Shown: one piece after another, positions 50,978 through 59,927 of the stretch
Position numbering within the stretch: position 1 is the first letter of the stretch
Layout: every line of letters starts with the position of its first letter
NCBI GenBank assembly: GCA_964495555.1
Contig: CAZBWA010000003.1
Coordinates: 7,005 to 71,004 of the forward strand
Length of the DNA stretch: 64,000 nt
Source of the DNA: VGCC01 sp964495555
GTDB lineage: Bacteria > Actinomycetota > Actinomycetes > S36-B12
Reading direction: 5' to 3'
Program-made: the position numbers and the translations under genes
Notes under the pieces: generated by a model
The model's database searches: none
What the model was told of the DNA's origin: nothing
The model's input: the letters and a program-made list of their open reading frames with translations, nothing else

Positions 50978-53643
50978 GGCTTACGCGGCTTCTCGCGCAT
51001 CTCGAAGGTCTCGATCTGATCCTCGACCTTGAGATCCTGGTAGGAGCCGAGGTTGATACCGCACTCGAACCCTTCCTTGACCTCGGTGACGTCGTCCTTG
51101 AATCGGCGTAGCGTCGCGATCGACACGTTGTCCGCCACAACGGCTCCGTCGCGGATGACTCGGGCCTTGGCGTTGCGCCGCACCTCACCGGACTGGACGA
51201 CGCATCCTGCGATCGTGCCGAACTTGGAGGACTTGAATACTTCGCGGACCTCCGCGATGCCGAGTTGCACTTCCTCGAACTCCGGCTTCAGCATGCCCTT
51301 GAGCGCCGCCTCGATCTCATCGATGGCCTGGTAGATGACGCTGTAGTAGCGGACGTCCACGCCTTCACGCGCCGCGAACTCAGCAACCTTGCCCTCGGGC
51401 CGCACGTTGAAGCCGATGATGACGGCCTTGGATGCGCTGGCGAGCGTGACGTCGTTCTTGGTGATGGCACCGACTCCGCGATGGATGACGCGAAGGGACA
51501 CCTCTGCACCGACATCGATCTTTGTGAGTGCATCCTCGAGAGCCTCGACGGATCCGGACACGTCACCCTTGAGGATCAGCGTCAACTCCGCCACTTCGCC
51601 CTTCTCCAGGGACTCGAGGAAGTCCTCCAGGGAACGCTTTACGCGATTCTTGGCCAGAAGCGCGTTGCGCTCCCGTGCCTGACGGGTCTGCGCAATGTGG
51701 CGCGCGGTTCGATCCTCGGGAACGACGAGGAAGGAGTCTCCGGCACCGGGAACCGACGTGAGACCGAGGACCTGGACAGGTGTCGACGGACCGGCCTCAT
51801 CGACCGGATTGCCTGCGTCATCCAGCATGGCGCGCACGCGTCCGAACGCATCGCCGGCCACGATCGAGTCGCCCGGGCGCAGGGTTCCGCGCTGGACCAG
51901 GACTGTCGCCACCGGACCGCGCCCGCGATCCAGGTGCGCCTCGATCGCAACACCCTGGGCGTCCTGGTGGGGATTCGCCCGGAGGTCGAGCGCAGCATCG
52001 GCGGTGAGCAGGACCGCCTCGAGAAGTTCTTCGATCCCGTTCCCGTTCAGTGCAGACACGTTGACGAACATGGTGTCCCCGCCGAAGTCCTCGGCGACGA
52101 GCCCGTACTCGGTCAATTGGGAACGCACCTTGAGCGGGTCCGCACCCTCCTTGTCGACCTTGTTCACGGCGACGACGATCGGAACCTCCGCGGCCTGCGC
52201 GTGGTTTAGCGCCTCGATCGTCTGCGGCTTCACACCATCGTCTGCCGCGACGACCAGCACCGCGATGTCCGTGACCTGGGCACCTCGAGCGCGCATCGCG
52301 GTGAACGCCTCGTGGCCCGGCGTATCGATGAAGGTGAGGTAGCGCTCACCGTCGGCCGAATGCGCAACCGCCTGGTAGGCGCCGATGTGCTGGGTGATGC
52401 CTCCGGCCTCCCCGCTCGCCACGTTCGTCTTGCGGATGGCGTCCAACAGGCGCGTCTTGCCGTGGTCGACGTGACCCATGACCGTGACGACTGGTGAGCG
52501 CGGCTCGAGATCCTCCGACTCACCCTCGTCCTCCCCGAACTCGAGATCGAAGGACTCCAGGAGCTCGCGGTCCTCGTCTTCGGGGGACACCACCTGGACG
52601 TCATAGTTCAACTCGGTTCCCAGGAGGACCAACGTCTCGTCGTCGATGGACTGGGTGGCGGTGACCATCTCGCCAAGCTGGATCAGGACCTTCACGAGAT
52701 CCGCGGGCGAGACGTCGATCTTCTCGGCGAAGTCCGTCAAGGAAGCGCCGCGGGGCAGGCGAACGACGTCGCCGTTGCCCCGGGGGATGCGGACGCCGGC
52801 GAGGCTTGGCGCCTCCATGTTGTCGAACTCTTGGCGCTTGGCGCGCTTGGACTTGCGCCCCCGTGAGGGACGCCCGCCGGGCTTGCCGAACGCCCCCGCA
52901 GTCGTACCGCGACCACCACCGCGCCCGAAGCCGCCACGACCGCCGGGGGCACCGGGACCTTGGGGAGCACCGCCGACCGGCATGCCGGGTGCGCCGGAGC
53001 CGAAGCCACCGCGTTGTCCACCGGGACCGCGGGAGGGGAACCCAGGGCCCCGCCCGGCGGGTGCACCGCCGGGCCTGCCCGGGCCGCGCCCGGGTGCACC
53101 GGGCCGGGCCGGGCGGGTCGGCATCATCCCCGGATTCGGGCGGGGAGCCCCCGGGACGGGTGCGGGGCGCGGCATGGTGCCCCCGCCCGAGGAGAACGGA
53201 TTGTTGCCCGGGCGCGGGCCGGGACGGCCCATACCTGCACCGCCGCCGGAGGAGAAGGGGTTGTTGCCTGGGCGCGGACCCGCGGGGCGGGGACCACCGG
53301 GAGCGGGTCGCGGGCCAGCCGCAGGTGCAGGTGCGGTCGGGGCACTAGGCGGCGGAGTAGATGCCGCGGGCGGGGCGGGCGCAGCCGCTGGCGGAGCGAC
53401 CGGCTCGGATACCGAGGGCGCCTCCGGGGCCTTCGCAGCGGGGGCTTTCTTCGCGGGGGCCTTCTTCGCGGGGGCCTTGCCGGGCGCAGCCGGCATGGCC
53501 TCCTTCAGACGACGGGCAACAGGCGCCTCAATCGTGGAGGAGGCGGAGCGGACGAATTCGCCCAACTCCTGCAATTTGGCAAGGACATCCTTGCTCTCGA
53601 CCCCGAGCTCCTTTGCGAGCTCGTAGACCCGAACCTTCGACAC
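50974..53643 (-). CDS. infB: Translation initiation factor IF-2
   Basis: An 889-residue GTPase that places initiator tRNA on the 30S subunit. The N-terminus is RVYELAKELGVESKDVLAKL; a long low-complexity region (about 50-270) is rich in A, P, G and R and contains two copies of RPGNNPFSSGGG; a second small N-domain follows; the G domain has GHVDHGKT (390-397), DTPGHEAF and NKVD. The GTG start follows AGGAG closely; a start ten codons upstream would run through a hairpin and is rejected. Repetitive G+C-rich DNA in the linker is typical of actinobacterial IF-2. Confidence 0.97.
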   Translation of the reverse strand: MSKVRVYELAKELGVESKDVLAKLQELGEFVRSASSTIEAPVARRLKEAMPAAPGKAPAKKAPAKKAPAAKAPEAPSVSEPVAPPAAAPAPPAASTPPPSAPTAPAPAAGPRPAPGGPRPAGPRPGNNPFSSGGGAGMGRPGPRPGNNPFSSGGGTMPRPAPVPGAPRPNPGMMPTRPARPGAPGRGPGRPGGAPAGRGPGFPSRGPGGQRGGFGSGAPGMPVGGAPQGPGAPGGRGGFGRGGGRGTTAGAFGKPGGRPSRGRKSKRAKRQEFDNMEAPSLAGVRIPRGNGDVVRLPRGASLTDFAEKIDVSPADLVKVLIQLGEMVTATQSIDDETLVLLGTELNYDVQVVSPEDEDRELLESFDLEFGEDEGESEDLEPRSPVVTVMGHVDHGKTRLLDAIRKTNVASGEAGGITQHIGAYQAVAHSADGERYLTFIDTPGHEAFTAMRARGAQVTDIAVLVVAADDGVKPQTIEALNHAQAAEVPIVVAVNKVDKEGADPLKVRSQLTEYGLVAEDFGGDTMFVNVSALNGNGIEELLEAVLLTADAALDLRANPHQDAQGVAIEAHLDRGRGPVATVLVQRGTLRPGDSIVAGDAFGRVRAMLDDAGNPVDEAGPSTPVQVLGLTSVPGAGDSFLVVPEDRTARHIAQTRQARERNALLAKNRVKRSLEDFLESLEKGEVAELTLILKGDVSGSVEALEDALTKIDVGAEVSLRVIHRGVGAITKNDVTLASASKAVIIGFNVRPEGKVAEFAAREGVDVRYYSVIYQAIDEIEAALKGMLKPEFEEVQLGIAEVREVFKSSKFGTIAGCVVQSGEVRRNAKARVIRDGAVVADNVSIATLRRFKDDVTEVKEGFECGINLGSYQDLKVEDQIETFEMREKPRKP

Positions 53644-53657
53644 GACTCTCCTGTCTT

Positions 53658-53681
53658 GGTCCGGGTTAGGCACCCCGGACC
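53658..53681 (-). promoter_or_regulatory. Hairpin just upstream of infB
   Basis: A perfect 8-bp stem GGTCCGGG/CCCGGACC with an eight-base loop ends 14 bases before the infB start, immediately 5' of the ribosome site. No U-run follows, so it looks like a processing, stability or translational control element within the ylxR-infB gap. Confidence 0.5.
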
Positions 53682-53760
53682 GTCAGTGGATGCGCTGCAC
53701 TTTCATGCTGGCGCACTCATGGGGTGTTCATCTCCTACGTCTCCCTGGTGGAAGCACTTG

Positions 53761-54054
53761 TCACGTCCGGCGGGCGCCGGGCGCGGGTGACACGTCGAGA
53801 ATCTCGTTCCGAACAGCGTCGAAGGGGTACGTCCCCGGCACTCGAAGTGCCCGGGCCAGTGCCCTTCGCTGCTCCGCGCGGTCGAGACAGTCCGGCCGGG
53901 GGTGGATATGCGCCCCTCGCCCGGGAAGGCCCCGCCCCCGATCCACCACGTAGGAGTCCCCCTGCGTGACGATCCGGACCAGATTCCCTGCGTCGTCCCG
54001 TGTTCGACACCCGATGCACGTTCGCACGGGTCCCACAACACGGTCAGTAGGCAA
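53761..54054 (-). CDS. ylxR: YlxR family RNA-binding protein
   Basis: A 97-residue protein of the DUF448/YlxR family, found between nusA and infB in most bacteria and thought to bind RNA. It has the hallmark RTCIGCR and a GRGAHIHPRPDCLDRAEQRRAL segment. The frame starts with TTG two bases after the nusA stop; GTG codons six and nine codons later would also give family-like proteins, so the exact start is uncertain. Confidence 0.9.
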   Translation of the reverse strand: MPTDRVVGPVRTCIGCRTRDDAGNLVRIVTQGDSYVVDRGRGLPGRGAHIHPRPDCLDRAEQRRALARALRVPGTYPFDAVRNEILDVSPAPGARRT

Positions 54055-54056
54055 GT

Positions 54057-55064
54057 CTAACTCCGAGGCTCCTGGTCACCCTCAGGGGCGGCTCCCCCGG
54101 GCGTGGAATCCGGGCGGATGTCGATTCGCCACCCGGTCAGCCGAGCCGCCAGACGGGCGTTCTGTCCCTCACGTCCGATGGCCAGCGACAGCTGGTAGTC
54201 CGGGACCGAGACGCGGGCCGCCTTCGCCGCGCGATCCACGATCATCACCCCCGACACCCGGGCCGGGGAGAGGGCGTGGGCGATCATCTCGGCGGGGTCG
54301 TCACTGTGGTCGACGATGTCGATCTTCTCCCCTCCCAGCTCGGACATCACCTGTCGCACCCGCTGGCCCATCGGGCCGATGCAGGAACCCTTCGCATTGA
54401 CCCCCTCAGCGTTCGAGCGCACCGCGATCTTCGAGCGATGTCCCGCCTCGCGTGCGATGGCCGTGATCTCCACGGTCCCGTCGGCGATCTCAGGGACCTC
54501 GAGTGCGAAAAGACCCTTGACAAGGTTCGGATGCGTACGTGACACCGTCACCTGCGGACCCTTGAAGCCCTTGCGCACCGACGTCACTACGCACTTGATG
54601 CGATCCCCGTGCGGGTACCTCTCACCCGGTACCTGCTCCTCCGGTGGGAGGTTGGCCTCCACCTTGCCCAAGTCCACGCGCACCATGCGCGGATTGCTGG
54701 ACTGCTGGATCACGCCCGACACCACGTCGCCTTCCCGTCCGGTGAATTCCGTCAGGGTGGCGTCCCCCTCGGCCTCCCGAAGCCGACTCAGCAAGACCTG
54801 ACGGGCGGTGGTCGCTGCAACCCGCCCGAAGCCCTCGGGGGTGTCCTCGAATTCTCGGACGGCGGAACCGTCGTCCGCCGTCTCCGTCGCCCACACCGTG
54901 ACATGACCTGTTTTGCGGTCGAGGACCACACGTGCCTGTTCCGCGTGACCCGGAGTGCGTTGGTACGCGACCAGCAGCGCCGCCTCGATCGTCTCGACGA
55001 CGAGGTCGAGAGACAGGTCCTTCTCGCGGACCAGGGCCTTCAGGGCTCCGACATCGATATCCAT
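54057..55064 (-). CDS. nusA: Transcription termination/antitermination factor NusA
   Basis: A 335-residue RNA polymerase-associated factor: N-terminal domain (about 1-110, LSLDLVVETIEAALLVAYQRT), S1 domain (EGDVVSGVIQQSSNPRMVRVDLGKVEANLPPEEQ region), and KH1/KH2 domains (FALEVPEIADGTVEI through LAIGREGQNARLAARLTGW). It lacks the C-terminal acidic repeats of E. coli NusA, as in other actinobacteria. The ATG overlaps the rimP stop by one base (TGATG). Confidence 0.97.
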   Translation of the reverse strand: MDIDVGALKALVREKDLSLDLVVETIEAALLVAYQRTPGHAEQARVVLDRKTGHVTVWATETADDGSAVREFEDTPEGFGRVAATTARQVLLSRLREAEGDATLTEFTGREGDVVSGVIQQSSNPRMVRVDLGKVEANLPPEEQVPGERYPHGDRIKCVVTSVRKGFKGPQVTVSRTHPNLVKGLFALEVPEIADGTVEITAIAREAGHRSKIAVRSNAEGVNAKGSCIGPMGQRVRQVMSELGGEKIDIVDHSDDPAEMIAHALSPARVSGVMIVDRAAKAARVSVPDYQLSLAIGREGQNARLAARLTGWRIDIRPDSTPGGAAPEGDQEPRS

Positions 55065-55534
55065 CAGTCGTCCTCCTGGCCTCGTGAGAACTCGATCTCG
55101 ATGGTGGCCGACTCGACATCCGCGAAGTCCACAGCCACGTCGTCGCCACCGTCGACGCGAAGAGTCGCACGGGTGTCCTCGACGCCAACGACCCGGCCGT
55201 GCACGGTCTCTCCGGTCCGTAGTCGCACGGACACCAGACGTCCCTGCGCACGGCGCCAGTGGCGCGGGGCGGTCAGAGGCCGGTCGACACCCGGGGATGA
55301 CACCTCGAGGACGTAGGCGTGGGGAAAAAGGGAAGCCGCCTCATCGAGGACCGTCGACATCGCATTGCTCACCTCAGCGATCGAGTCGAGATCCACACCA
55401 CCATCGCGATCCACGATGACGCGAACCACATCCCTGCGCCCCACGTGCGATACGGACAGATCTTCGAGATCCAGGCCATGTGCGATCAGCACCGGTTCGA
55501 TCCGCGACCGGATTTCCATCACCCGTGGGGACAT
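55064..55534 (-). CDS. rimP: Ribosome maturation factor RimP
   Basis: A 156-residue 30S assembly factor: N-terminal domain ending with RVIVDRDGGVDLDSIAEVSNAMS, then the SSPGVDRPLTAPRHWRRAQGRLVSV segment and a C-terminal SH3-like domain. The ATG follows GGGAGGG; longer upstream readings cross into the divergent gene region. First gene of the rimP-nusA-ylxR-infB-rbfA-truB operon. Confidence 0.96.
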   Translation of the reverse strand: MSPRVMEIRSRIEPVLIAHGLDLEDLSVSHVGRRDVVRVIVDRDGGVDLDSIAEVSNAMSTVLDEAASLFPHAYVLEVSSPGVDRPLTAPRHWRRAQGRLVSVRLRTGETVHGRVVGVEDTRATLRVDGGDDVAVDFADVESATIEIEFSRGQEDD

Positions 55535-55607
55535 GAGCCCTCCCGCTGAGCGCATCCTGTTGTGAGTCCGACTTGTAGCCGGGAGCATAACCGTTCTCTC
55601 GAAGTGG

Positions 55608-55613
55608 GATATT
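55608..55613 (+). promoter_or_regulatory. Leaderless -10 candidate of the exported ferritin-like gene
   Basis: GATATT, six bases, then GTG; four of six matches to TATAAT. Confidence 0.4.
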
Positions 55614-55619
55614 GGCGCC

Positions 55620-56102
55620 GTGACGGCTCTTCCCACGACGCGACGCGCGCTCCTCGCGGGGGCCGGCGCCCTCGGCCTTGCGGGAGTGATCACATCGTGC
55701 TCCTCGGATCCACCGGCGCCCGTGGCCCTCGACACCCCGTCTCCCCAGGAGCGCGACTCCGCGCTCATCTCGGAACTCGGCCTCATCGCCCTCTACTCCG
55801 CGACGATCGAAGCGTTCCCGGATCTGGCCCCGCTCGCCTCACCCATCGCCGATCAACACCGCGAGCATGCGCGCGCGCTCGGGTCCGATGTGGATCCGGA
55901 ACCCTCTCCCGTGACAATTCCGGACTCCGCGCGGGGCGCCATCCGGCAGCTCATCGCCGCAGAGGAACAAGCCGCACGCGATAGGCAGGACGCCTGCTCG
56001 GTGGAGTCCTCCGCGGAACGAATCCGACTGTTGACACTGATCGCAGCCTCCGAGGCATCCCACGCCACGGCACTTGCCGCATGGCAGGAGGCCGGAGCAT
56101 GA
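55620..56102 (+). CDS. Exported ferritin-like lipoprotein (Tat-type signal)
   Basis: A 160-residue protein with a twin-arginine-like start (TTRRALLAGAGALGL) and a possible lipobox I-T-S-C near residue 27. The mature part is helical, with E-x6-Y, H-x2-H and E-E-Q patterns reminiscent of the ferritin-like fold. Its family is usually linked to rimP in actinobacteria, next to a DUF4439 protein as here. Function unknown; metal or redox roles are guesses. GTG start without a ribosome site. Confidence 0.7.
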   Translation: MTALPTTRRALLAGAGALGLAGVITSCSSDPPAPVALDTPSPQERDSALISELGLIALYSATIEAFPDLAPLASPIADQHREHARALGSDVDPEPSPVTIPDSARGAIRQLIAAEEQAARDRQDACSVESSAERIRLLTLIAASEASHATALAAWQEAGA

Positions 56103-56533
56103 GCGCCTGGTCGGCCGCCTACCTCGCCGAGGACGCCGCCGAGGCCGCGTGTCGCACCGCCGCTGCGGCCCTGGGCACTCCGTTGCGTCGCCGCGCATTG
56201 GCGCGGGCGGCTGACCATGCCGCCGCGCGGACACGAATCCAATCGCTTCTGACGGACCTGCCCGCCGTTCCCGCCGCCTACTCCTTCGCGGAGTCCGCGG
56301 AGACTCCTGCAGCGGCACGCGCACTGGTCAGCAGTACGGAGAACGCACTGGTGCCGGTCTACGCGGACGCAGCTGCCGCGGACGCCGGCCCATCGCGCTC
56401 ATGGGCCGTGGAGCAGGCGATGGCCTGCGCGGTCGCTGGTGTTCGTTGGGGTGGCGAGACCCAGGCATTCCCTCAGGCTCCCTCATCCGCTGCCCCCGAG
56501 GAACAGGTCCCAGGCCAGACGCAGGATCAGTAG
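56099..56533 (+). CDS. DUF4439 ferritin-like protein
   Basis: A 144-residue, alanine-rich, helical cytoplasmic protein of the DUF4439 type (YLAEDAAEAACRTAAAALGTPLRRRALARAADH region, then YSFAESAETPAAARALVSSTENA). No signal peptide. It is coupled to the exported ferritin-like gene by ATGA. Its last 51 bases overlap the 3' end of the TSUP gene on the opposite strand. Function unknown. Confidence 0.75.
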   Translation: MSAWSAAYLAEDAAEAACRTAAAALGTPLRRRALARAADHAAARTRIQSLLTDLPAVPAAYSFAESAETPAAARALVSSTENALVPVYADAAAADAGPSRSWAVEQAMACAVAGVRWGGETQAFPQAPSSAAPEEQVPGQTQDQ

Positions 56534-57274
56534 ACCGACGACGACGAGGAACACTGCACGCACGAATCGGCTTCCCCTGCGAAGTGCGGTCCGGGCCCCG
56601 AAGAAGGCACCCGCGACGTTTGCGATGGCCATCAGGAGTCCAACGGCCCAGAGGATCGAATCGGATAACCCGAAGACGAGGATCGCCGCGATGTTCGTTC
56701 CGAGGTTGACGATTTTCGCCGTGACCGAGGCGTTGAGGAACGAGTAGCCCAGGCCGGCGACGAGAACGATGATCAGAAACGACCCCGTCCCGGGTCCCAG
56801 GATGCCGTCGTAAAAGCCGATGGCCGCGCCCGCTCCGATGGCGATGATGTAATGACGCGAGCCGGCTGGGAACCGAAGTTCCTCGTCAATGCCCAATCGT
56901 GGACGGAACATCAGGAACAACCAGACACCGACCAGCGCGATGAGGATGATCGGCTCGATGACCTGCGCGGGCAGGTTGACCGCGGTTCGCGCACCTAGCA
57001 CCGCGGTGGCGAATGCAGTGAGTGCCATCGGTACCGCGGTCGCCAGATGGGGGCGGATCTTGCGCAGGTAGGTGGCTGCCGCCGTGGCGGTCCCCAAGAC
57101 ACTCGCAACCTTGTTGGTCCCCAGTGCCACCGACGGCGCCAATTGCGGTTGCGTGATCAGGAGCATGGGCACCTGAAGCATTCCGCCCCCGCCGGACACG
57201 GCGTCGATCCACCCGGCGACCAATGCGGTGGCGACTAGGAGGACGAGGATTCCCGGGTCCACCCCGTCGATCAT
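56483..57274 (-). CDS. TSUP family (TauE/SafE) membrane transporter
   Basis: A 263-residue membrane protein with about eight helices and the DUF81/TSUP signatures GWIDAVSGGGGMLQVPMLL and the GFYDGILGPGTGSF repeat in the second half. Family members move sulfite, taurine derivatives or other anions; the substrate is unknown. Its ATG overlaps the proS stop (ATGA), so the two are co-translated. The 3' end overlaps the DUF4439 gene. Confidence 0.92.
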   Translation of the reverse strand: MIDGVDPGILVLLVATALVAGWIDAVSGGGGMLQVPMLLITQPQLAPSVALGTNKVASVLGTATAAATYLRKIRPHLATAVPMALTAFATAVLGARTAVNLPAQVIEPIILIALVGVWLFLMFRPRLGIDEELRFPAGSRHYIIAIGAGAAIGFYDGILGPGTGSFLIIVLVAGLGYSFLNASVTAKIVNLGTNIAAILVFGLSDSILWAVGLLMAIANVAGAFFGARTALRRGSRFVRAVFLVVVGLLILRLAWDLFLGGSG

Positions 57275-59037
57275 GACGACCGAATCAACTGCTTCACGTG
57301 GTCGCGGATCATCTCGGCAGCGACATCCGACCGTTCCCCGGTCTGCCGATCCTTGACCTCCACGACTCCCTCGGCCAGACCCTTACCCACCACAACGATG
57401 GTGGGAACGCCGATCAGTTCGGAATCGTTGAACTTCACGCCCGGGGACACACCGCGTCGATCGTCGAGCAGCACGCGAATTCCGGCCGCGTCGAGGTCGT
57501 CTGCGAGGGAGTCCGCGAACCCGTAGGCCGCGTCCTCTTTGCCGGCGACCACGATGTGAATGTCCGCAGGCGCCACCTCGCGGGGCCAGATCAGCCCCTT
57601 GTCGTCGTGATGCTGCTCGGCGACCGCCGCAACTGCGCGCGAGACGCCGATGCCGTAGGAGCCCATCGTGACCGTGACGAGCGTGCCGCTCTCGTCGAGC
57701 ACCTGCAGGTCTAGGGCCTCGGCGTACTTCCGCCCCAGTTGGAAGATGTGGCCGATTTCTATCCCCCGCGCCAGCGTCAGTGGGGCGCCGCACTCGGGGC
57801 AAGTGTCCCCCTCCCTGACCTCGGCGACGTCGATGACCCCGTCCGGATGGAAATCCCGACCGCTCACCAGATCGAAGACGTGACGCCCCGCCTCGTTGGC
57901 ACCGGTGATCCAGCGTGTGCCGTCGACGACTCGCGGGTCCACCAGGTAGGGATATCCGCGTTCCCTACCGAGGGACTGAGGCCCGATGTACCCCTTCACC
58001 AAGGCAGGGTGACGTGCGAAATCTGCTTCCTCGAACGGTCGGACCGCGCGCGGGTGCACGGCCGCCTCAAGCCTGCGGAGGTCCACATCTCGGTCACCCG
58101 GGATGCCGATCACCAACGGCGATTCGACGTCGTCGGGATCCGTCGTCATCAGGACGACGTTCTTCAAGGTATCGGCTGCGGTCCACTCACGATCCGTGCG
58201 TCGCAGATCCGCGCGCTCATTGGCCATCGATACGAGCAAGTCAATCGTCGGGGTGTCGGGGGTGTCCTCGACATGGGCGGGGGGCGCATGCTCCGCATTC
58301 ATGGCCCCCGGCGCCACCGAGCGCATCGCCTCGACGTTCGCGGCGTAGTCGCACGACGTGCAGCGGACGAACGTGTCCTCTCCGACGGGCGTGGGTGCGA
58401 GAAACTCCTCGCTCATCGATCCGCCCATCGCACCGGACATTGCGCTCACGATCACGTAATCGAGTCGAAGGCGATCGAATGTGCTGATGTACGCATCCCG
58501 ATGACGCTGATACGAGCGCGCCAGACCAGCGTCGTCGACATCGAAGGAGTAGGAATCTTTCATGACGAATTCTCGGCCACGAAGGATTCCCGCCCGCGGC
58601 CTCGCTTCGTCCCGGAACTTCGTCTGAATCTGGTAGATGCACAGCGGCAGGTCCTTGTAGGAGGAGTACTCCCCCTTCACCATCAGGGTGAACATCTCCT
58701 CGTGCGTCGGTCCCAGCAGTAAGTCCACGCCGCGGCGATCCTTGAGCCGGAAGAGGTTCTCCCCGTACTCGGTCCACCGGGCCGAGCGTTCGTACGGGTC
58801 CCGGGGCAGGAGGGCCGGGAAGTGGACCTCCTGGAAACCCGCGGCGTCCATCTCCTCGCGGACGATCCGCTCGACGTTGCGGAAGACCAAGTACCCCAAT
58901 GGGAGCCAACTGAAGATCCCGGGAGCCACTCGACGGACGTAGCCGGCTCGGACGAGGAGTCGGTGACTGGGGACCTCCGCATCCGCGGGATCGTCGCGCA
59001 ACGTGCGAACGAAGAGGGTGGACATGCGCAGGATCAT
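57271..59037 (-). CDS. proS: Prolyl-tRNA synthetase
   Basis: Charges tRNA-Pro; bacterial long form of 588 residues with the editing insert between motifs 2 and 3. Class II motif 1 lies near the start; motif 2 is FRDEARPRAGILRGREF with the preceding GPTHEE; motif 3 is MGSYGIGVSRAVAAVAEQ. The ATG has TAGGGT seven bases upstream and no ribosome site; a second ATG four codons on is an alternative. Not near a ribosome-like operon, but the proS-ispG-rseP-dxr order is standard. Confidence 0.97.
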   Translation of the reverse strand: MILRMSTLFVRTLRDDPADAEVPSHRLLVRAGYVRRVAPGIFSWLPLGYLVFRNVERIVREEMDAAGFQEVHFPALLPRDPYERSARWTEYGENLFRLKDRRGVDLLLGPTHEEMFTLMVKGEYSSYKDLPLCIYQIQTKFRDEARPRAGILRGREFVMKDSYSFDVDDAGLARSYQRHRDAYISTFDRLRLDYVIVSAMSGAMGGSMSEEFLAPTPVGEDTFVRCTSCDYAANVEAMRSVAPGAMNAEHAPPAHVEDTPDTPTIDLLVSMANERADLRRTDREWTAADTLKNVVLMTTDPDDVESPLVIGIPGDRDVDLRRLEAAVHPRAVRPFEEADFARHPALVKGYIGPQSLGRERGYPYLVDPRVVDGTRWITGANEAGRHVFDLVSGRDFHPDGVIDVAEVREGDTCPECGAPLTLARGIEIGHIFQLGRKYAEALDLQVLDESGTLVTVTMGSYGIGVSRAVAAVAEQHHDDKGLIWPREVAPADIHIVVAGKEDAAYGFADSLADDLDAAGIRVLLDDRRGVSPGVKFNDSELIGVPTIVVVGKGLAEGVVEVKDRQTGERSDVAAEMIRDHVKQLIRSS

Positions 59038-59044
59038 GGGGCGA

Positions 59045-59050
59045 ACCCTA
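59045..59050 (-). promoter_or_regulatory. Leaderless -10 of proS
   Basis: TAGGGT on the minus strand, seven bases, then ATG. Confidence 0.58.
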
Positions 59051-59073
59051 TCCAGGTACGTACAGGCGATTCC

Positions 59074-59859
59074 CTAGAACAGCACCGTCGCGAAGGTGCC
59101 ATGCGGTCGGAATCCGACGTGCGCGTAGCACTTGCGCGCGGGCGTGTTGTACGAATTGACATAGAGAGAAACGATGGGCGCGATGTCGCTCTGCGCGTGA
59201 TGGAGCACCGCCGCCATTCCCGGTGCCGAGAGACCCCGACCACGAAGTTCCGGTGCGACCCACACGCCCTGGACCTGGCATGCCCGCGCACTCGACGCAC
59301 CGATCTCGGCCTTGAATTCGACCCGGCCGCCCACGACGCGGACGAACGCGCGCTGCTCGCGGACCAGGTCCGCGATACGAGCGCGGTACATGCCCGCGGC
59401 ACCTCCGGCCAGCGGCGAGACGCCCACTTCCTCGGTGAACATGTCCACGCAGGCTGGGAAGAGAATGTCGAGGTCGTCCATCGACGCGTAGCGCACGAGG
59501 GGATCCGGCTCTACGCGTGGCTCGGTCTCCGCGACAAGAAGGGGCTGGTCCACGCGCACCTCGCGAGCCGATCCCCACGCAGGTTCCACCAAACGCCACA
59601 GATCGAGGACTTCCTCCGCATCACCCACGAAGGATGAGCACCGCCGCGGCAGCCGCCGGAGCCGATCGGCGAAGGCCGCGCGAGCGTCGGCCGTCGTCTC
59701 GATCGGGATCAGGTTCGCTCCGGAGTAGAGCGCGGATTCCATCTCGCCACGGAAGTACCCCCACAACTCACCCCCGAGGCGGTAGGGGTCGAGTCCCGCG
59801 ACGTCGACGCGGGACTCCACGAAGCAGTGCAGGACGGGATCGCGATCGATCAGCGCCAT
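59074..59859 (-). CDS. GNAT acetyltransferase with DUF4081 N-domain
   Basis: A 261-residue acetyltransferase of the family found between ispG and proS in actinobacteria: an N-terminal DUF4081 domain (PYRLGGELWGYFRG, YSGANLIPI) and a C-terminal GNAT domain with VQGVWVAPELRGRGLS. The acceptor is unknown. The first in-frame ATG lacks a ribosome site, and the upstream frame encodes 22 more family-like residues (VRPLVGVDASGL) with no ATG, GTG or TTG; a CTG at 59925 beside the ispG stop could be the true start. Confidence 0.88.
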   Translation of the reverse strand: MALIDRDPVLHCFVESRVDVAGLDPYRLGGELWGYFRGEMESALYSGANLIPIETTADARAAFADRLRRLPRRCSSFVGDAEEVLDLWRLVEPAWGSAREVRVDQPLLVAETEPRVEPDPLVRYASMDDLDILFPACVDMFTEEVGVSPLAGGAAGMYRARIADLVREQRAFVRVVGGRVEFKAEIGASSARACQVQGVWVAPELRGRGLSAPGMAAVLHHAQSDIAPIVSLYVNSYNTPARKCYAHVGFRPHGTFATVLF

Positions 59860-59927
59860 GAGCCCGCTCGCATCGACCCCGACTAGCGGCCGTACGGTCC
59901 CGATCGCATCTGCGTGGATGGTCAGCG

